Positions 57,143 to 64,000 of a DNA stretch of 64,000 nucleotides are shown piece after piece (the first letter of the stretch is position 1; every line of letters starts with the position of its first letter). The DNA is taken from positions 1,054,001 to 1,118,000 of the forward strand of contig NC_014002.1 of assembly GCF_000025865.1 (NCBI RefSeq), in the 5' to 3' direction. The DNA comes from Methanohalophilus mahii DSM 5219. GTDB lineage: Archaea; Halobacteriota; Methanosarcinia; Methanosarcinales; Methanosarcinaceae. The translations under genes were made by a program, and so were the position numbers. The notes under the pieces were generated by a model. It did no database searches. It had not been told where the DNA came from and saw nothing but the letters and a program-made list of their open reading frames with translations.

Positions 57143-57648
57143 TGATAAGGAATTTCAGGGGAAAGGAACCGACAATACATGACAGTGTATTTGTTGCAGA
57201 ATCTGCGGAAATCATAGGAGATGTCAGGGTTGACAGAGACTCAAGTATCTGGTTTAATGCCACAATACGTGCGGATATGAATGAAATAAATATAGGAAAA
57301 GGGACCAGTATCCAGGATAATGTGGTAATCCACAATGACACGTCCCGAATGGTCAAGATTGGTGATTATGTCAGTATTGGGCACGGAGCGGTGTTACATA
57401 GTTGCAAAATCGGAAATAATGTGCTTATAGGTATGAATGCAACTGTACTTGAAGGTGCGGAAATAGGCGATAATTCAATTGTTGGCGCCAATGCACTGAT
57501 AGCACCCGGCAAAAGGTTTGGGCCTGCAAATGTAATTACAGGAATCCCGGGAAGAATTAGAAGGGAAGCAAATGATAAAGATATAAAGATGATTGAAGAA
57601 AATGCTGCATCCTACATCGAACTTATGAAAGAATACAAGGAACAATGA
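57139..57648 (+). CDS. Gamma carbonic anhydrase-family protein
   Basis: 169 residues, left-handed beta-helix of hexapeptide repeats. The three metal histidines are seen in NVVIHND and SIGHGAVLHSC, as in Cam/CamH of methanogens and bacterial YrdA. It lacks the acidic loop of Cam, so CamH-like. It would interconvert CO2 and bicarbonate. Double ATG (57139/57142): either may start it. Confidence 0.88.
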   Translation: MMIRNFRGKEPTIHDSVFVAESAEIIGDVRVDRDSSIWFNATIRADMNEINIGKGTSIQDNVVIHNDTSRMVKIGDYVSIGHGAVLHSCKIGNNVLIGMNATVLEGAEIGDNSIVGANALIAPGKRFGPANVITGIPGRIRREANDKDIKMIEENAASYIELMKEYKEQ

Positions 57649-57712
57649 TACCTCCAGAGAAGAGATATCAAACCTCAAGTGCAATTTGCCTGGCAAGCGC
57701 AATTCTACATTA

Positions 57713-57922
57713 TCAATATTGTTCATGTATGGTCATATCATAAATGACAAAGTAGTAGGACATCTGCATCAATTTCCTGATTGTTTCTTCGTTATCTACA
57801 AGATCCTTTTTCACCAAGCGGGTTCTCTGAAGCCTACGCCTACGGTTGTGGTCCATAAGATTTAAACCTGATTCTAGAAGCTCGTTTTCGATATCGTCTG
57901 TTTCTTCAAGTTTTAATCGCAT
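57713..57922 (-). CDS. Small hypothetical protein (69 aa)
   Basis: 69 residues, charged and helical: MRLKLEETDDIENELLESGL, then a basic NRRRRLQRTRLVKKDL and YYFVIYDMTIHEQY. No family recognised. No good ribosome binding site upstream. It lies convergent with the carbonic anhydrase gene. Moderate chance of being real. Confidence 0.4.
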   Translation of the reverse strand: MRLKLEETDDIENELLESGLNLMDHNRRRRLQRTRLVKKDLVDNEETIRKLMQMSYYFVIYDMTIHEQY

Positions 57923-58100
57923 GATCAGGTAACTCTTCCTGGCTTTAAAATTACAAAATTATCTGCCGAACCGTCTTTTGCCAAACCAATATAATATTTG
58001 AAAAATTGCATTTGATCACACTGATAAAGCAATTCAGCACTGAAAGGAAAATATTTATATTCACGGCGAAGACAAGTATTACTTGGTAAGGGGGTATTTT

Positions 58101-58622
58101 ATGGTCGATAACGAGCAAGAAATTTTGGACACGGCGTACGATAAGGGTTTTGAGTACGAAAGAAAATATGGTTACTGCTCTCAAGCAGTTCTTTCAGCAA
58201 TTCAGGATATTTTTGGTGGAATAGATGATGAAGTGATCCAGGCATCCCACTCCCTTGCTGGCGGAGGTTCACTGGATGGTGATGGAACCTGTGGTGGATA
58301 TGGTGGAGCTATGATGGCTATCAGTGCCTTTTTCGGCAGGAAAAGGGATCAGTTCGGGCAAGGAGACGTTGCGGATTGGATGGATTCATCTAAATTATCA
58401 AAAGAAGTTAGAGAAAAATTCATTGATGAATATGGTAGTATCATCTGTAATGATATCCAAAAAGAAATATTTGGTAAGTCCTACAATCTGTGGGATCCCA
58501 GGGAGTTTGAAGCTTTTGAAGAAGCTGGAGGGCATGATGATAAATGCCCAGGTGTAACGGGAAATGCAGCAAAATGGACGGCAAAAGTCTTGCTGGATGA
58601 AGGCATTGAACCAAAACTGTGA
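58101..58622 (+). CDS. C_GCAxxG_C_C family redox protein
   Basis: 173 residues. Cysteine pattern matches the family: C in YGYCSQAVLSAI, then GDGTCGGYGGAMMAISAFFG, C in GSIICNDI and C in DKCPGVTG. This family is thought to bind metal or a cluster; role unknown. A frame from 58083 exists but GGGGG is 6 nt before the ATG at 58101. Placed after a GGTAAGGGGGTATT leader. Confidence 0.83.
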   Translation: MVDNEQEILDTAYDKGFEYERKYGYCSQAVLSAIQDIFGGIDDEVIQASHSLAGGGSLDGDGTCGGYGGAMMAISAFFGRKRDQFGQGDVADWMDSSKLSKEVREKFIDEYGSIICNDIQKEIFGKSYNLWDPREFEAFEEAGGHDDKCPGVTGNAAKWTAKVLLDEGIEPKL

Positions 58623-58696
58623 AAATAAAGGTGCCAGATCTATAAAGTGATAATAAAGCACCAATATCTAAAAATTAAATAATGATAAATTTATGA

Positions 58697-59209
58697 TTAT
58701 GGTCCTATACATTCCTTTTTTTGAGAGACCATCGATTTTGCAAATTTATGCGCTTTTTGCAATCTGATTCTGTCTGGCTGCTCTTTGGCCAAAACACACA
58801 TATTAGCAAAAGCTCTCATTTCCGGATCATCAGAGTCCTGTAGAATATCCAGTACTTTCCGGGCAACTTTACCCTGACAGTTGAAAGTACCTATAATATT
58901 TGCCTCGGATGCCATTTCTTTAGCTGTGGATATCCAATCCAATATCAATCCTGTACCCTCGGGTACCGCATGAGTCATGAACAAAGCAATATCTTTACCA
59001 GAAGTTTGATTACTTAAAAATTTCTGCGCTTTTTCTGGCGGATAGAATTGATTGATCGGAAAACCAATAAAGGTTAAATTATAACCATCCAGATTATTAA
59101 CTTCATCTAATGGTTTCATTTCTTTTTGTTCATCAATCCCATCATAAATTGCTTCTGCAACTTTCTTTGTATTTCCTGTTCGAGTTATGTATGTTATTAA
59201 CACTTTCAT
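58697..59209 (-). CDS. Flavodoxin-family protein
   Basis: 170 residues. Flavodoxin-like FMN loop TYITRTGNTKKVAEAIYDGI at residues 5-24, then LTFIGFPINQFYPPEKAQKF and GKDIALFMTHAVPEG. It probably carries electrons for an oxidoreductase in place of ferredoxin, or is an NADPH-FMN reductase-like protein. No operon partner. Confidence 0.83.
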   Translation of the reverse strand: MKVLITYITRTGNTKKVAEAIYDGIDEQKEMKPLDEVNNLDGYNLTFIGFPINQFYPPEKAQKFLSNQTSGKDIALFMTHAVPEGTGLILDWISTAKEMASEANIIGTFNCQGKVARKVLDILQDSDDPEMRAFANMCVLAKEQPDRIRLQKAHKFAKSMVSQKKECIGP

Positions 59210-59392
59210 TTACTCGCACCCCACTAAATCCCACAAATCATTAGGGACCAATCATATAATTCATTTTGGATTATACACATTATTATCCGGTATATAGAAA
59301 AAACTCATTTATAACTATAAAAAACGAGCATGAAAATACACTGTATTAATATTTAACTTTTTTAAATAATAGTTACCGAATTTTAACCAAAA

Positions 59393-59401
59393 ACTATATA
59401 G
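59393..59401 (+). promoter_or_regulatory. TATA box for universal stress protein gene
   Basis: ACTATATAG, 35-43 nt before the ATG at 59436. Predicted leader about 15-20 nt, just containing the GGGGGT ribosome binding site. Confidence 0.45.
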
Positions 59402-59435
59402 GTACATTTCTCTGTATAATAAATGGGGGTATATA

Positions 59436-59873
59436 ATGAGTGAGAAAATTGAAAATATACTAATCGCTACTGATGGATCTGAGAATGTAAAGAATGCGGT
59501 AGATTGGGGTATAGATCTTGCAAAATCAACCGATGCAAAGGTCAAGGCCCTGTTTGTCATACCGCCTGTAGGTGTTCCTGCTGCAGTCCGTGGAGAAAGT
59601 TGGGCTGAAGGAGCGCGTGCCCATTTGGAAAAAGAAGGCAAGGAAGCCACTGAATATGTTGTTGAATTGGGTAAAGCAGCTGGAGTTGAAGTAGAACCAG
59701 TTACCGTTGAAGATCATCCATCTGAGGGGATTGTCAACTTTGCGAAGGAAAACAATATGGACCTCATCGTAATGGGAACACTGGGTGCAACAGGTCTAAC
59801 CCAGCTCTTATTGGGAAGTGTAGCAGAAAATGTCGTCCGTCATGCGAAAACATCGGTGATGGTAGTCCGATAA
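59436..59873 (+). CDS. Universal stress protein (UspA family)
   Basis: 145-residue UspA fold. ILIATDGSENVKNAVDWGID at the N-terminus. The ATP-binding motif G-x2-G-x9-G-S is GTLGATGLTQLLLGSVAENV near the C-terminus. The leader has TGGGGGTA before the start codon, matching eight bases of the family I RNA loop. Confidence 0.9.
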   Translation: MSEKIENILIATDGSENVKNAVDWGIDLAKSTDAKVKALFVIPPVGVPAAVRGESWAEGARAHLEKEGKEATEYVVELGKAAGVEVEPVTVEDHPSEGIVNFAKENNMDLIVMGTLGATGLTQLLLGSVAENVVRHAKTSVMVVR

Positions 59874-59898
59874 ATAGACAAACAAACTATAAATAATT

Positions 59899-59930
59899 CA
59901 AAGATGGAGTTTTCCATCTTACTATTTTTT
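59899..59930 (+). terminator. Hairpin terminator after the UspA gene
   Basis: Stem AAGATGGA/TCCATCTT (59899-59906, 59911-59918) with a 4-nt loop, followed by ACTATTTTTT. 25 nt after the stop codon. Confidence 0.6.
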
Positions 59931-60204
59931 AAATCATAATCAGCTAGCGAGTCTCACTTTTTAAAGCAAGTAATCTTAAGCTATCCCGGGAATAGATAAG
60001 AAAGTTCCGAACTCTTCGTTCTGCTAATTATATCCCAAAAAAATCATATAGATATAGTGATGAGCAGGGTAATAATGCAGGATAAAATTGTTTTATCCAC
60101 CACCAGACCACAATGAAAGGAGTTTATAATACCTGATGTAGTTTATTTCCTTGCCCACCAATATATAACAATTGTATATAACTCTTCAAAGTACTATTAT
60201 CTTA
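59931..60204. other. Intergenic, no gene seen
   Basis: No convincing coding frame on either strand. Confidence 0.4.
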
Positions 60205-60423
60205 TTATTTTTGCCATTTTATTTCTATTTCAATCTCTTTTTGTCCTTTTTCAATTTTGAAACCAAATTCTACGTCCATGTTGCCATCAGGTATCTCAAC
60301 ATGTTCTTGTCCGATCTCTATTTTTCCAGCCTCAATCTGGGTCTTAAACTCATCCAAAAATCCAATAAGTTCCTGTTTATTGTATGAATACTTCTTTTCA
60401 ATTTCCTTATCTGGTTCTGTCAT
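60205..60423 (-). CDS. Amphi-Trp domain protein
   Basis: 72 residues matching the amphi-Trp domain (IGQEHVEIPDGNMDVEFGFK, ending in EIEIEIKWQK). Such small proteins are widespread in halophilic and methanogenic archaea; function unknown. A TATA box (TATAATATATATC) lies about 50 nt upstream. The ribosome binding site GGAGTGGG 4 nt before the ATG is perfectly complementary to CCCACTCC in the family I RNA loop. Confidence 0.78.
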   Translation of the reverse strand: MTEPDKEIEKKYSYNKQELIGFLDEFKTQIEAGKIEIGQEHVEIPDGNMDVEFGFKIEKGQKEIEIEIKWQK

Positions 60424-60564
60424 ATTCCCACTCCATGTTTGAAGAATCAGTATATGATATTTAACATAACCTGATATATATTATAATGGGTAAGAAGAGT
60501 CGGGAAATTAATCCTCGACGCTGCCACTTAAAAGATAAAACATAAAGCCTGGCATATTGAAGAA

Positions 60565-60617
60565 TATGGGCGGTGTTTGGGAGTGGGGGTACTAAGAAAA
60601 AGAATTATCCGCCCATA
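60565..60617 (-). ncRNA. Hairpin RNA candidate, family I copy 2
   Basis: Stem TATGGGCGG (60565-60573) with CCGCCCATA (60609-60617), 9 perfect pairs, enclosing a 35-nt loop that includes (minus strand) TTAGTACCCCCACTCCCAAA. Six of nine stem positions differ from copy 1 at 34.8 kb while pairing is kept; the loop core is unchanged. The TATA box at 60649-60658 supports the minus strand. Downstream there is a T-rich TTTATGTTTTATCTTTT. Confidence 0.62.
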
Positions 60618-60648
60618 AACCTCGTTAACCGAAATTGAAGGCATATAT

Positions 60649-60658
60649 TGTATATACA
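60649..60658 (-). promoter_or_regulatory. TATA box for hairpin RNA copy 2
   Basis: TGTATATACA, the same ten bases as in copy 1. About 32 nt upstream of the stem on the minus strand. The divergent family II RNA promoter is 100 nt to the right. Confidence 0.45.
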
Positions 60659-60758
60659 TTTTTCTATTGCCAATTTTAATTAAAGTCAAAACATACATAA
60701 AAACCAATTAAAATGCTATTGAAAATTCTAATTACATACAATATTTCTGGCCCTTTTG

Positions 60759-60771
60759 TATATATATAAAG
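60759..60771 (+). promoter_or_regulatory. TATA box for family II RNA copy A
   Basis: TATATATATAAAG. Its centre is about 25 nt before the predicted RNA start at 60790. It is the strongest TATA sequence in this gap. Confidence 0.55.
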
Positions 60772-60789
60772 ACTTCATTTACTAATTTG

Positions 60790-60912
60790 GAGTGAGAGGA
60801 AAGGGAACTCTCACAAAAACCAGTCGTAATAGGGGTTGCGACTGAAAAGAGGAGTGGGGTACGAGTTGAGAGCATTGGGTAAGGGCCCCTTTGCTCTCAA
60901 ATCCTCTTGACT
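60790..60912 (+). ncRNA. Three-hairpin RNA candidate, family II copy A
   Basis: Stem 1 GTGAGAG/CTCTCAC (60792-60798, 60808-60814), stem 2 CAGTCG/CGACTG (60821-60826, 60839-60844), stem 3 TTGAGAGCA/TGCTCTCAA (60866-60874, 60892-60900). Segment GGAGTGGGGTACGAG (60851-60865) between stems 2 and 3 matches copy B at 51.9 kb. Stem bases differ between copies but pairing remains, and no open frame spans it. Its 3' end is not certain. Confidence 0.7.
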
Positions 60913-61017
60913 ATTTGACTTGTTGAAAAGCTAACTGTATTTTTACCATTGCCTGCTTCAGCAATTATTACAATATCCATGCCCGGAAAATAGGAGCGAT
61001 TAAACGGTTTACAACTC
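60913..61017. other. Intergenic, no gene seen
   Basis: Short spacer between the RNA and the end of polX. Nothing supported. Confidence 0.3.
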
Positions 61018-62730
61018 TCAATCAATTAATCGTTTCAGTTCTTTCAGTGAATAAGTGTTAGCAACATCATCCTTTGTAAGCCAGCCCCTACGTGCTTGTC
61101 CAACACCGTATTTCATGAAATCCAGTTGTGCAGAAGAATGACTGTCGCTGCTGATGCAAAACTTAAGGTCATATTCTTTGGCTTGTAAAATCAGGTTGTC
61201 ATTAAGGTCAAGCCTTTCCGGCTGGCTGTTTATTTCCAGAAGTTTACCGTTTTCTGCAGCTGTTTCGAATATTTTGTCAAGGTCAACCTCGTAGGCCTCC
61301 CGAATACCAATCTTGCGACTTGTAGGATGCCCCAGCACATGCAGGAATTCATTTTGCAGGGCAGTAATTATCCTTTCCGTCATTTTCTTTTTGGGAGACT
61401 TATAACCGGAATGAATAGATCCCACGACAATATCCATTTCCTCAAGAATATCATCCGGACAATCCAAACTTCCATCAGGAAGGATATCGACTTCAATACC
61501 TTTCAGGATTTCTATATCAAAATCATCGCGGAGTCCATCTATTTCCTTCCACTGCTCTTTTACCTTATCGGTCCCCAAACCACCGGCGATCTTGCGGGAT
61601 CTGGAATGATCAGTGATACCAATATACTCATATCCCAGTTTATCGGCCTGTGCGATCATAGAATTGAGGCTATCCGTTCCGTCACTGTAAGAAGTATGGA
61701 CATGCAGGTCACCCCGGATATCTTCTAACTCCACCAGTGAAGGAAGTGTATTTTTTGCACATTCCAACTCCCCCCTGTTTTCCCGCAGTTCCGGCGGAAT
61801 GAAACTTAGACCCAATTTTCCGTAGATTCTATCTTCCTTTTTTCCTTCAAGCTTTTTTTTGGAATCCTCTTTAAACAATCCATATTCCGAAAGCTTATAG
61901 CCTTTCGAGAGGGCAAGATTTCTCAGTTCGATGTTATGATCCTTCGAGCCTGTAAAATACTGTAATGCTGCTCCATAACTGCTTTCAGGAACCACTCTCA
62001 GATCTATATGACCGCCGTTTTGCAATATTATTGTACTGCGCGTCTTGCCCCGGGATTCAACCTCGTCCACATTTTCAAAATTGACAAAAGCATCCATGAC
62101 TTCTTCAGGATCCGAAGCAACAACCAGTATATCAATATCCCCAATCGTTTCCTTCATCCGCCGCAGAGATCCAGCGTAATCTATTTTTTTCAGGGTAGTA
62201 TTTTCTTCCATATAGGATATAATTTCTTCAGCCAAATCCGTTGCTTTTGGCAAAAGCATGCGTTCATGGCTTTTTTCGTATTGGGAGATTGCTTTATCCA
62301 GATTTTCTTCAGTCTTTTTTCCAAAACCTTCAAGTTTGCGAATTTCCTGATTGTTAATTGCCTCTTTCAGATCGGGGATTGATTGTATGTCAAGTTCATC
62401 CATGAGTTTTTTTGCTTTTTTAGGACCAAGCCCTCTGATCTTTATGATATTACTGGCACCTCTGGGAGTTTCCTTTCTGATTTTTTCAAATTCCCGCACA
62501 GACCCGGCTTCAATATATTCAACAATGTGGTCTGCAATACGGCTGCCAACACCGGGAATGTTTTCCAGTCCTTCCCTGCCCTTTTTTGAGTAAAGCCCTG
62601 AGATGTCTTCCCTCATATCCCCTATTTTTCTGGCTGCTTTGCGGTATGCACGGGGTTTCCACTCTACTTCTTTATATTCAAATATATCCGCAATCTCATA
62701 GAGCAGTTTGGCTATATCCCGATTGATCAT
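61018..62730 (-). CDS. polX: DNA polymerase X family protein with PHP domain
   Basis: 570 residues. N-terminal polymerase beta-like half: two helix-hairpin-helix elements (ENIPGVGSRIADHIVEY, KIRGLGPKKAKKLMDEL), nucleotidyl motif AGSLRRMKETIGDIDILVVA with the metal aspartates and a later HIDLRVV. C-terminal PHP: DLHVHTSYSDGTDSL, GITDHSRS and HPTSRKIG. PolX fills gaps in base excision repair and the PHP half gives 3'-5' exonuclease and AP activity. Its ATG overlaps the stop of the DNA ligase gene (4 nt). Confidence 0.93.
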   Translation of the reverse strand: MINRDIAKLLYEIADIFEYKEVEWKPRAYRKAARKIGDMREDISGLYSKKGREGLENIPGVGSRIADHIVEYIEAGSVREFEKIRKETPRGASNIIKIRGLGPKKAKKLMDELDIQSIPDLKEAINNQEIRKLEGFGKKTEENLDKAISQYEKSHERMLLPKATDLAEEIISYMEENTTLKKIDYAGSLRRMKETIGDIDILVVASDPEEVMDAFVNFENVDEVESRGKTRSTIILQNGGHIDLRVVPESSYGAALQYFTGSKDHNIELRNLALSKGYKLSEYGLFKEDSKKKLEGKKEDRIYGKLGLSFIPPELRENRGELECAKNTLPSLVELEDIRGDLHVHTSYSDGTDSLNSMIAQADKLGYEYIGITDHSRSRKIAGGLGTDKVKEQWKEIDGLRDDFDIEILKGIEVDILPDGSLDCPDDILEEMDIVVGSIHSGYKSPKKKMTERIITALQNEFLHVLGHPTSRKIGIREAYEVDLDKIFETAAENGKLLEINSQPERLDLNDNLILQAKEYDLKFCISSDSHSSAQLDFMKYGVGQARRGWLTKDDVANTYSLKELKRLID

Positions 62731-64000
62731 TTCAGATGTTTCACCTCTTCAACTGTAGTGGCATCCCCAGGCCCTTTGTCATACCTTATTCTAAGGAAAC
62801 GTGGAAAACGTAGCGCATATCCATTCCCGGAATTTTCCTGACCTGATGTATGAGAGGGACTTGAAGTAATCTCCGATCCAATTACTTCGATGACAACAGC
62901 TGGTTCAATATAGTTATCTGGCTGCATATTACTGTCTATCAAGATGTTGACAGGTTTTTTTTCAATGGAGTATTTTTTTAGAAGATCGTTGATTTCCTCA
63001 AAGTCTTCATCTTTGAAACCCGTACCTACTTTAGCCAGAGTTTCATACCTTTTTTCACTTTCATTGAGCACAGCACATAACAATGCTCCAAATGAACCTT
63101 TGCGCCTTCCTTTACCATAATAACTTCCAACAATCACCAGATCAAAGGTTTCTCTTACATCTTCAATATATTCCTTTTTCCACTTGACCCACAACCAACC
63201 TCGTTTTCCCGGCCTGTAAGTGGATTTAGCCTTCACTGACTTGATAATTATACCTTCCATTCCCTTCTCCACACAATCATCGAAAAAATGCTGTATCCGG
63301 GAGAAATCTGCACTCACAACCCGACCTGCAAGTTTTACTTTTTCTGTCTCTACGAGATTTTCTTCCAAAACCTGCCTCCTTTCAGGATATGACCATTTCA
63401 TCAGAGATTTGCCATTGAGATATAAAACATCAAAGAAAAAAACGGTAACCGGGATTTTTTTCACGTATTCCTCAACATGGTACTTTCGCCTGCGCTGCAT
63501 AAGTTCCTGGAAGGGACGAAACTCCCCTTGCCTATAGGCAACTATTTCTCCATCTAAGACAATTTTTTCAGCTTTTACACTTTCGCGAGCAGCCTCGATG
63601 ACATCAGGAAACTGTGCAGAAATATAGGTCAACCGCCTTGAAAATGCCTTTATATTATCTCCGTCCACATGTACCTGAACCCTTTCACCATCATATTTTT
63701 CCTCAGCTGCCATTGTTCCGGAGAATTTCTCATTAAGCTCCTCCATAGTATCTACCCTGCTGGCTAGCATCATCTGGACAGGTCTGCCAATTTTAATGGA
63801 AAACTTACCCAGTGAATCCATCCCGTGATTTGCCAGAGATTCGCCGAGCTGACCGATATCAGTACATATATTGTATGTATCTTCCACTTTAGATGTATTA
63901 TCCCGGCTACCTGTAAAAGCCAGGGCCAGAGCTTCCAGAAGAAATTTCTCACCAAACCCGAGTCTCAGATTTCCCTGTGCAATACGCATTATATACCGGG
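62727..64000 (-). CDS. lig: ATP-dependent DNA ligase (partial, N-terminus beyond window edge)
   Basis: More than 420 residues seen. The adenylation motif EEKYDGERVQVH contains the catalytic lysine; further nucleotidyl-transferase motifs follow (LDGEIVAYRQGEFRPF, FFFDVLYLNG, GMEGIIIKS and KRGWLWVKWKKEY). The in-frame ATG at 63987-63989 is internal: sequence upstream stays open to the window edge. Archaeal ligases are about 560 residues, so 130-150 residues are missing. It is the upstream partner of polX, making a probable gap-filling and sealing pair. Confidence 0.94.
   Translation of the reverse strand, partial: RYIMRIAQGNLRLGFGEKFLLEALALAFTGSRDNTSKVEDTYNICTDIGQLGESLANHGMDSLGKFSIKIGRPVQMMLASRVDTMEELNEKFSGTMAAEEKYDGERVQVHVDGDNIKAFSRRLTYISAQFPDVIEAARESVKAEKIVLDGEIVAYRQGEFRPFQELMQRRRKYHVEEYVKKIPVTVFFFDVLYLNGKSLMKWSYPERRQVLEENLVETEKVKLAGRVVSADFSRIQHFFDDCVEKGMEGIIIKSVKAKSTYRPGKRGWLWVKWKKEYIEDVRETFDLVIVGSYYGKGRRKGSFGALLCAVLNESEKRYETLAKVGTGFKDEDFEEINDLLKKYSIEKKPVNILIDSNMQPDNYIEPAVVIEVIGSEITSSPSHTSGQENSGNGYALRFPRFLRIRYDKGPGDATTVEEVKHLK

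Noticed and set aside
60172-60387. Plus-strand frame opposite the amphi-Trp gene
   Set aside because: It is Phe/Leu-rich antisense shadow of a recognised protein.

Overview
The window is archaeal and looks like a methylotrophic or halophilic member of the Methanosarcinaceae (for example Methanohalophilus or a relative; the genus is a guess). The evidence is archaeal informational genes (RpoF, L21e, Pus10, TrmY, DUF655, KsgA, CDC48-type AAA ATPase, archaeal DNA ligase, archaeal shikimate kinase), TATA-box promoters, GGAGG/GGGGTG ribosome binding sites and a class II tRNA-Leu. Two reading frames are interrupted only by a TAG and continue as plausible protein. The intact genes I checked end in TAA or TGA. 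This fits an organism that reads UAG as pyrrolysine, although no pyl genes lie in the window.

Layout. 1-10.8 kb is a core block, mostly on the minus strand: aroK, a PD-(D/E)xK-like protein, a hydantoinase-family protein, HemK2-type methyltransferase, ksgA (with internal TAG), DUF655, rpoF, rpl21e, pus10 and trmY. An internally deleted IS200/IS605 element follows, then a TIGR00266/AIM24 protein, a phosphodiesterase and an RNase Z-like hydrolase. At 10.87 kb a tRNA-Leu(UAA) starts an accessory region. A decayed copy of its 3' half and downstream flank lies near 13.7 kb and brackets a RecB-like nuclease gene (second internal TAG), a CopZ-like Fe-S/zinc protein and a DUF2283 protein.

14.1-28.7 kb is a defence-type island: a type I restriction-modification operon with two tandem hsdM paralogues, a two-gene operon I cannot assign, an OLD-family ATPase/TOPRIM nuclease, a small SNase-like protein and a UvrD-type helicase fused to an Fe-S RecB nuclease domain. 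28.7-46.8 kb is fluid: an ACR3-type transporter, PsiE, peroxiredoxin, channel-like membrane protein, a Cache histidine kinase, a TIR/zinc-ribbon protein and many broken genes (transposase, ferric-reductase-like, phosphoribosyltransferase, G3E GTPase). A segment of about 1.4-1.5 kb occurs twice around the histidine kinase.

46.8-64 kb returns to mostly core genes: cysS, rtcA, cdc48, a PEP-synthase-like protein, small redox and stress proteins, PolX and DNA ligase. Two families of apparent structured RNA genes occur in intergenic space. Family I is a hairpin at 34.8 and 60.6 kb whose two copies have compensatory stem changes and an almost invariant C-rich loop. Family II is a three-hairpin RNA at 51.9 and 60.8 kb. 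A conserved unpaired GGAGTGG..GTAC segment in family II is complementary to the family I loop, and the loop also matches several G-rich ribosome binding sites here. This possible RNA circuit and the UAG read-through genes are the two most interesting signals.
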